Shown: in pieces, positions 57,766 to 64,000 of the stretch
Layout of the letters: every line of letters begins with the position of its first letter
How positions within the stretch are numbered: the stretch's first letter is position 1
Assembly: GCA_035578175.1 (NCBI GenBank)
Contig: JAQMRL010000003.1
Span: forward strand, 53,924,672 to 53,988,671
DNA length: 64,000 nt
Origin: Catonia carolina
Taxonomy: Eukaryota > Arthropoda > Insecta > Hemiptera > Achilidae
Reading direction: 5' to 3'
Translations under genes and position numbers: made by a program
Notes under the pieces: model-generated
The model's database searches: none
Seen by the model: the letters and a program-made list of their open reading frames with translations, nothing else
Told to the model about the DNA's origin: nothing

Positions 57766-58229
57766 TTAATCAGGTATAATTTTCATTTAGCTAGCGTCAT
57801 TCTCTCATGATTAAAATTAGGTTAGGTTGTAATTTTACATTGTTTACAAATGATTAAATATAGGTTATAATTTTTATTATTTACGTTGACAAGAGAGAGT
57901 CGTGTCAGTTTTCACACCAGATGTTTTTCATAACTTAATTAATTGTAATTTAGTTCAACAAAACAGTTTCTTAAACAAATGATTTTCTATAGTTCTCGTA
58001 ATAGTTCAAGAATTATTTTAATATGTACACCTCCTCGGATTAAAATTTAAAAATCAGTGGTTTAAAAAAAGGATCTTAAATAATTCATTCCTCCTGAAAT
58101 TTTTTTACCAGTTAAAATAGTGTTACAAAGAAAAAACAGATTTAATTTGTAGTGACGTTTAACTTGGGGTCGAATGAAATTTATACACAGATCATATCAA
58201 AAATTAAAAGGACAACATTGAATTGGTTG

Positions 58230-58345
58230 ACTCCCCTTTGCCTAATAAGACCCCGAAGATGGGCGTCTACAAACAATAGGTTTAAGAGGGGGCGGAGCTA
58301 GGGCGCCATTGTCGTAAAAGTCCCTTTATAAATATCAACAAAATT
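58230..58345. other. GC-richer single-copy island 5
   Basis: Includes AAGAGGGGGCGGAGCTAGGG, GGCGCCATTGTCG and TTTATAAAT. No frame or repeat similarity. Candidate regulatory element. Confidence 0.3.
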
Positions 58346-58787
58346 TTATAATATGACTGCTTGTCATACCAGTTGAACCCTGTTGTATTATTTTTTTATT
58401 CTAATCATTTTATCTGTGTTTACGCTTGGGTTGACTCATTGGCTATGAAACCTTACACCGGTTATTGTTGAGAACATAAAAATGTATTCTTGTAACACCT
58501 CCTGTCAATTTTCCAATCGGTAAAACCTGGGAAATCATTGACTACAATGAATCTTTTGTGATTTCATCATAAAATTATTGAAGCGTTAAATTTATTGGGT
58601 GTAATGGAAAATAACTCTATTATCATCAATACAAAAATTATATAAACCCTTATGGTCCTATATTTTTACTGTTTAACGGAAAATCGGTTTTCTATGGTAA
58701 GCCTCTTTATTTTTTGTATAATAATTTAATAAAATAGGCTTTAAAATACTATTTAAACATCCGGGAAAACACATTAAAAAATATCAA

Positions 58788-59396
58788 TTGAAGAGCTTAG
58801 TGGATGAAGGTGCTATGTAGGCTACTAACACTTTTTTCAAAAACTTAGTTTTTGTGATTGATGAAGATTTGAACTCTGTCTCTACAGTTTAAGGAAATAC
58901 TAGTGCATAAGTGATGTAGACTACAATTGTACTGCTTAATTTAATGTTCCGTTGTACATTAAAGTGTTAAGATTACCTTGACGCCTCCTTCCACAAGAAT
59001 GAATTGCAGTCTTAGAGACACCTTTTTGGGAAGAACAACAGTTAACTGTGGTATTATAATATTTATTTTCACCAGTAAAAGTTGTTAATTGGTATTTTTT
59101 AACAAAATTCTGTTACAAAATATTTTGTCTTATATTTTTAAAATTTCGTTAATCCATTCTCAGAGAATATAGTGTACGATACAGATTTTTAGAGGACGAA
59201 GGTGTCAAATGCATGAGAAAGTTATGAGAAAAGTGGAACTGAAATGTAATGTTCAAACAAATTTTTTTTAATTGCATAAAGAGGTAAGTAATATGTATTT
59301 ACCAAAATGAAAAAATTAGGTATTTCATAAAAAAATAGGAGTTTTAAAACCATATTTTTGTTACATAACACCTTCTTCCACTAAGTTCTTCAATAC
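58788..59396. repeat. ~600-bp element bounded by 33-bp inverted repeats
   Basis: ATTGAAGAGCTTAGTGGATG (from 58791) matches the complement of the right end, ATTGAAGAACTTAGTGGAAG. The match extends through AAGGTG(C/T)TATGTA. The interior is AT-rich with no frame, and has another GGACGAAGGTGTCA near 59195. Probably a nonautonomous DNA element; target duplication not found. Confidence 0.55.
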
Positions 59397-59884
59397 TAAG
59401 TTGGGTACAATGAACCCATAAAGTTAAATTGGTTATAGTCTACTATAAGTTGTTTAAAATCATCTATGCTACCTGCTTTGCCTGAATATTGAAAAAATAA
59501 TTTTCGATGAAAATTGTTGAAATAATTTATTTTTAAAAAATTTAAACGGTTGATGAACTCAAAACGTTACTTTGTGACGATAAAACAGCCCAACATTTCA
59601 TTTTTGGCTCTTCAATAATATGTGTATAATAATAATTAAACCGATAAACGTTTTTTCAATTTTTTTTTTTTTTTTGTTATTGGGAACATTAAAATTGTTT
59701 GCTGAGTTTCACTAAATTTTCGGCTTGTTCTTATATGGGTTTATTGCTGAGTAAATAGTCCAACCAATGTAAGTTTATGATTTTATAATGCCTTTCTACT
59801 AACAGACTGACTAGATTTATCCAGAGGCCAACCTGAAATCTTAACAAATATTAATTTCATAAAATCAAATAGGCCTACATATGA

Positions 59885-60115
59885 CTGCCTGAGTTGATCA
59901 GTCGGTGTTGGTACGTAGCCAGAGAGGGGGCTTGAGGGCTTCAGCCCCTCCCACAAAACGGAAAATTTAAGTTTCATACCAGACTAATATTCCGCGGGTT
60001 CCGCGTGGTTCGATTTCCGGTCCGGTCTCGCACTTTTCATCGATCATTTTCATTTATCACCCTTCACTAACCGTAATGGGTTTTCATTAATAAATAAAGA
60101 AGTTTAGATTATAAT
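59885..60115. repeat. SINE-like fragments
   Basis: 59915-59958 contains GTACGTAGCCAGAGAGGGGG and a GGGGCT...AGCCCC hairpin. 60008-60040 carries a B box (GTGGTTCGATTTCCGG) without an A box. Both look like pieces of tRNA-related repeats. Confidence 0.4.
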
Positions 60116-60179
60116 ACACTACGTAATTATGTAGTTTCAGTGAGAAGCCTACCTACATTATTAGTTTCTTTGATATTTG

Positions 60180-60576
60180 TTGTTGTTTAGCTCAACAGCA
60201 GAAAGGCTGGTTTGAACCTCCAGAAGTTTTACTAAGTAAAAACGAGAAGTGAGGTGGTTTATCTTCCGTATTTCCTTCCTCACTGAGTTTAAAATTATGT
60301 TTATCAGCATGCCTGGTCCTCCGGAAAGAACTTAATTTCACCCTGCAAATGAGACCTTCAATTCATTTACCACAGGGTCTGGCTGTATAGTGAAATTCAT
60401 TACATCTCTTCGAAGAGATAGCTCTGATTAGTTTCTTTTACACATCTATCTCTTCTGTTCTTAAATAGTTCAGTCATATAATTAGCTATGTCATAAGAAA
60501 AGGAACTATTTTTTGTAGCCCTGGAACTAGCAGATCGAGCGCAATTAATTTAACACACCACCTCCTCGTTATGGAC
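60180..60576 (-). repeat. SINE-X copy 12, full length
   Basis: Left end TTGTTGTTTAGCTCAACAGC, right end CCTCCTCGTTATGGAC. ATATTTG at 60173-60179 and 60577-60583 is the target duplication. The right limit agrees with the 5' end seen in copies 1, 8 and 9. Confidence 0.87.
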
Positions 60577-61164
60577 ATATTTGATTTAACCTGGAATTAA
60601 AATAACACAGGCATCTTTCAGCTTTCATTAGTCCTAATTAAGCGAATACACTGTAGTTCCATCTTTTATATCAAAATAAATTCAAATTTTAAAAATTAAT
60701 TAGAAAAACTTTTGATGTACACTGTAATAAATAACAAAATATAATTATATTTTAATGTAATCCAAAGAAATGAATTCGAATTGTTCTGGTAACAGTTTAG
60801 TTAGGGTTTTGAGCTAATTTGGGTAAACGGAAAGGGACGGGTTCATAGTATTATTGTGTGTGTACGTATTTATGTTTGTTTGAGAGTATGAGAGGGTAAT
60901 GAGGTTGTAGGAAATTGCTGTAGAATTGTGCAGCAAGCTACAATTTGGTATGGTTAGAATATAATTGTTGTAGTAGCGCTGTAGAACAGTTTACCATACA
61001 ATTGTCCAAATTGAAGCGGTGTGAGGGAGAGGGTAAAAGGGGTCTTGTTTAGGTTATGATATATTTAGGTTCAAAATAGTGTGTTTGTGTTGGAGTAAGA
61101 GAGAGAGAGAGATAGAGAACACTATGTGTATATCCTAATTGGAATAATTATTGTAATATTAGTC

Positions 61165-61465
61165 GTATGATGAGCCCGCCGGACTAACGTCCGGTGATAA
61201 GATGCTCGTTAGCCAAACCTAACTGTGTTATGATAGTATACGTTAGTTATACATGTATAGAGAGTAGAGAGTTTTAGAGGAAAGGGGTGGTAAAGAGAGG
61301 TGTTTGGTGTTTAACCAAATACTAATACAGACACACTAACAACCTCTCAGTAATCTTCACTACTTCATATTCAATCTAGTTAACATTTTAATGAGCCCCT
61401 CGGACTTAAAGTAAGCCCACTACAAGCCGCTTCATAGTATGCCATCCAACATGGCATACTCCTAA
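61165..61465. other. GC-richer region with paired motifs and two hairpins
   Basis: ATGAGCCCGCCGGACT (61172) and ATGAGCCCCTCGGACT (61391) are near-identical, about 220 bp apart. The first continues into a CCGGAC-TAAC-GTCCGG hairpin. Shortly after the second lies AGTATGCCAT-CCAAC-ATGGCATACT (61436-61460), a perfect 10-bp stem. No frame. Regulatory DNA or a structured RNA are possible. Confidence 0.4.
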
Positions 61466-61469
61466 TTTA

Positions 61470-62635
61470 CTTGAATATTTTAGTACTGCTATTACTATTA
61501 TAATAACTATCTTACTAACGAACCATTTGTAAACGCCTACCCACTGGCCCTTACTCTGGCTACAAGGCTTTGACTAACCCTTACATCCTATCCCGTGGAC
61601 TTTGTTTAATTAGTGCTACACTTTACCATACTTAAATGCTCTTCACTTACAAACACATACTTCATCTTCCTGTTGCAGTAATTAGCTACACTGGAATATA
61701 TATTATCATTATAAATTAATTATTACCAAGTTACTGTGTATTGCCCACTGTAACACTTGTTCTACACACTTAAGAATTACTAATTAAATTTTAATTTAAG
61801 TGTATTTTTAAATAATAATTTTACATCAAAATTATTTTATAATTATTGTACTATACTATATTATTTTACTGAATTTAGTAGTAATATAATTTATTTTCCA
61901 CCCGCTCAAAATTTACGTATAAAATATTATTTAGGTGGATACACATTATTATTTTAACGTATTGTGACAATATCAAAAAGAAAAGAGTGTTCGAGAATGA
62001 AAAAGAGTTTCAAAATGTTAACGTAAATAATAAGAGTAATAAATAGGGTTTTCCGAGAAATAGTTAAAAATTTATGTGTAATATCTACAAAAAGAATCGG
62101 GAAACATTCAAAAGCATCATTGACATACACAAATTTCAACCTTAAATCGTAATAAAGATAGAAAGGGTAGAACATAGTGAAGGCATGAAGCGAATCTGGG
62201 AGGGATAAAAGACGATCAAGACAAGGTCAAGGAAACCATGAGAGCATTCATGTTTTTACGCTCTCTTAAATACAGAACGCAAGCAATCATGATGATACTA
62301 ATTAAAAAAGTATGTTTATTTAACAAATTGACTTTTACTACTTTTTTACAAAAAAATTAGTTCATAAATAACAAAATAAACACAAGAGATAAATTTTTAA
62401 CAAATTTTGCAAATAAAAATAATATTTGTCTCCGGAACACCACACAAGAATATTACAATTTTTTAGTCATCATTCTGATTGATAAATAACCCAACATGTT
62501 ATTTTTAAAAAATAACGTAAGAATAACAATAAAATAACAATTTTGTGTATACTTAGGTGTTTATTCCTGTATGCGTGTTCTTGTGTGCGTGTACGTTTAT
62601 ATGTATGAAAACTATTCATGTATAAGTACCTTAAT
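61470..62635. other. AT-rich spacer
   Basis: No gene recognised. 61540-61640 is somewhat GC-richer. Confidence 0.5.
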
Positions 62636-62639
62636 AGAT

Positions 62640-62870
62640 TGATCTAAGATGGGGGTACAAATTAGGTGAAATTAGATCCCGAGGGGCTCTTTATAACAAC
62701 AGCTGCCGGGCAATGATGCCTTCCAAATTACACGGACGATGGCCCTGAAAGCAACACCTGGGCTCCCTCCCGTGACACCTAGGTGTACTAAAACACCATG
62801 AATCTGTTATATAGACTGACTGTGACAAATAACCCCCTTCCCCTTGCCGCAACCGTACATAACCTATTTT
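62640..62870. other. GC-richer single-copy island 6
   Basis: Balanced 200-bp block with CAGCTG, GCAACACCTGGGC and CACCTAGGTG (E-box-like and palindromic) plus TTTATAACAAC. No frame, no repeat similarity. Candidate enhancer-like element. Confidence 0.35.
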
Positions 62871-63630
62871 ACCTTATAGTAGCGTAGTATCACCCTACCT
62901 ACTATGCTTCTCCATCACCCTTCCATCCTTATTTTATATTTTGCTTTCGAGCCCTTATTTCAACTTTCTAAGGCCGATGTACATTACAACCGGCTTTGGC
63001 CTTTTATAATATACCTTTAGCAATAGTAAAATTATTGAAATATTTTACTATAACAAACAGTACCTTTATAGTATACATTAATATACACCCGGCAGTACAT
63101 TCATTGCTCGCATACTATGTTTCTCCTTCATTCTTTTTCGTCCCCTTTTTCATAGCCATTACTCTTTTAATTTTAAATAATCTAGTATTCATCCGACAAC
63201 AACAAAACCAATTTATTACCTCACTTCTTGTTGTTATATTATTCTACTTTTAGTACGATTAAGATCTGTGAAGCTATTAAAGTGTAAAACTTCTATTAAT
63301 ATCATTTATTTACGCTCAGACGTTTTAAAAAAATATGTAACAGGTTTTTTGTTTGTTTTTGTAAACTCTAGCGTGTGAAAATAATCAGTTATAAATATAG
63401 TTTTTATATTTAAATATTACTTCAACTAGTAGCATGTTATATGCTAAACTAGGTAAAATTTCATAACTAGGTAGGGCCTAGGTCTACATAACTAATATTC
63501 TGTTTTAACTCTTGGTAGGAAACTCCAAGCCTCTCAGTCATAAATGGAGGGCTTACAACAAAAGAACGAAAGACTTTCGTCTTAGTGCTACACAGTTTTT
63601 AACTTATATTTTACATATTTTTTTAATTTT
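62871..63630. other. AT-rich spacer
   Basis: No gene recognised. The 85-codon frame at 62996-63253 is hydrophobic and low in complexity, with no start context, splice pattern or domain. Confidence 0.45.
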
Positions 63631-63639
63631 AGAACTTCT

Positions 63640-63851
63640 TCTTCTTAACGTGCCTGTCCGATTCGAACGTTGGCTACCATCATAGCTATCTTGGTCCTGT
63701 CCTCTGCAATGCGGAAAAGCTGGGCTGAGCTCTGTCCATACCAGTCTCTCAGGTTAGCAAGCCAGGATATTCTTCGGCCTGGCCGTCTTCCACCATCCAA
63801 TCTACCCTGCAGGATGCGCTGCAACAGTTCATATCTACCGTGGTTCCTCAT
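63640..63851 (-). pseudogene. LINE ORF2 C-terminal end with (AAG)n tail
   Basis: A 68-codon frame reads HGRYELLQRILQGRLDGGRR, PGRRISWLANLRDWYGQSSA and QLFRIAEDRTKIAMMVANVR, the end of an insect non-LTR ORF2 (basic GRR-R-GRR, W-x-x-N-(I/L)-x-DW, and a VANVR ending). On the minus strand it finishes ACGTTAAGAAGAAGAAGTTC, an AAG tail like that at 22505-22520. 5'-truncated near 63851. Confidence 0.75.
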
Positions 63852-64000
63852 AATATGAGGAACTATTATAACTATTTTACTAAAATAACAAGTTAAGTTT
63901 TTTCAGTTTCCTAACAACCACACTAGTGCTTAGGAATTGAAGAGCTTCAACGTTAACGTAATCAAGATGACAATCTTCGTTTCTTGGCACACTAAATTTA

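Noticed and set aside
17905..60576. CRISPR-like or satellite array formed by the SINE-X copies
   Set aside because: Copies are dispersed, lie in both orientations, have individual target duplications, and show no regular spacing.
62996..63253. 85-codon hydrophobic ORF as a mitochondrial-type fragment
   Set aside because: No recognisable respiratory-chain motif. Leu/Ile/Phe richness is explained by composition.

Overview
This window looks like nuclear DNA from an insect, most likely a hemimetabolous one, although the order cannot be fixed from the sequence alone. It is very A+T-rich (about two thirds by eye) and crowded with decayed non-LTR retrotransposons, mariner, Tigger and piggyBac relics and several SINE families. 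It contains one recognisable host gene. There is no prokaryotic organisation: no operons, no ribosome binding sites, and nearly all open frames are short chance frames or transposon relics.

The host gene lies at 28.8-34.7 kb on the + strand. It is a four-exon neuropeptide gene for an AKH/corazonin-related peptide (ACP). A TATA box with an initiator at arthropod spacing precedes exon 1. The exons join in frame through consensus splice sites to give a 93-residue precursor: signal peptide, then QVTFSRDWTP-Gly-Lys-Arg (predicted product pQVTFSRDWTP-amide), then a cysteine-containing associated peptide. All coding exons are under 105 nt, so no single long frame reveals the gene. Its introns carry three SINE-X copies and one LINE relic, none touching a splice site.

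Layout. 0-9 kb: AT-rich DNA with tRNA-derived SINEs and a dead Tc1/mariner element (4997-5847). 9.3-12.3 kb: a foldback repeat, a mariner nested in a LINE, and another LINE relic. 12.9-15 kb: a young 5'-truncated LINE with a 15-bp target duplication, then an older LINE. 15-28.3 kb: AT-rich spacer, SINE-X copies, LINE fragments and a Tigger-type element. 28.8-34.7 kb: the ACP gene. 35-42.2 kb: SINEs, a Tigger-like MITE, a piggyBac deletion derivative, an unidentified ORF and a LINE tail. 42.5-64 kb: more SINE-X, a Jockey-like fragment, a Tigger derivative, a LINE pair (51.8-53.8 kb), a truncated mariner inside a SINE-X copy, and several GC-richer unrecognised islands that could be conserved noncoding elements or exons of an unseen gene.

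Three observations go beyond standard annotation. (1) SINE-X (12 copies) and the LINE at 52.3-53.8 kb share a 3' hairpin plus an ACAA-type tail, with a compensatory base-pair change, suggesting that this LINE type mobilises SINE-X. (2) The palindrome TAGGCCTA occurs about 20 times where less than one is expected, and two copies sit inside repeats as apparently clean 6-bp GGCCTA insertions at TA. (3) The ACP gene itself, whose WTP ending differs from the ACPs I can recall.
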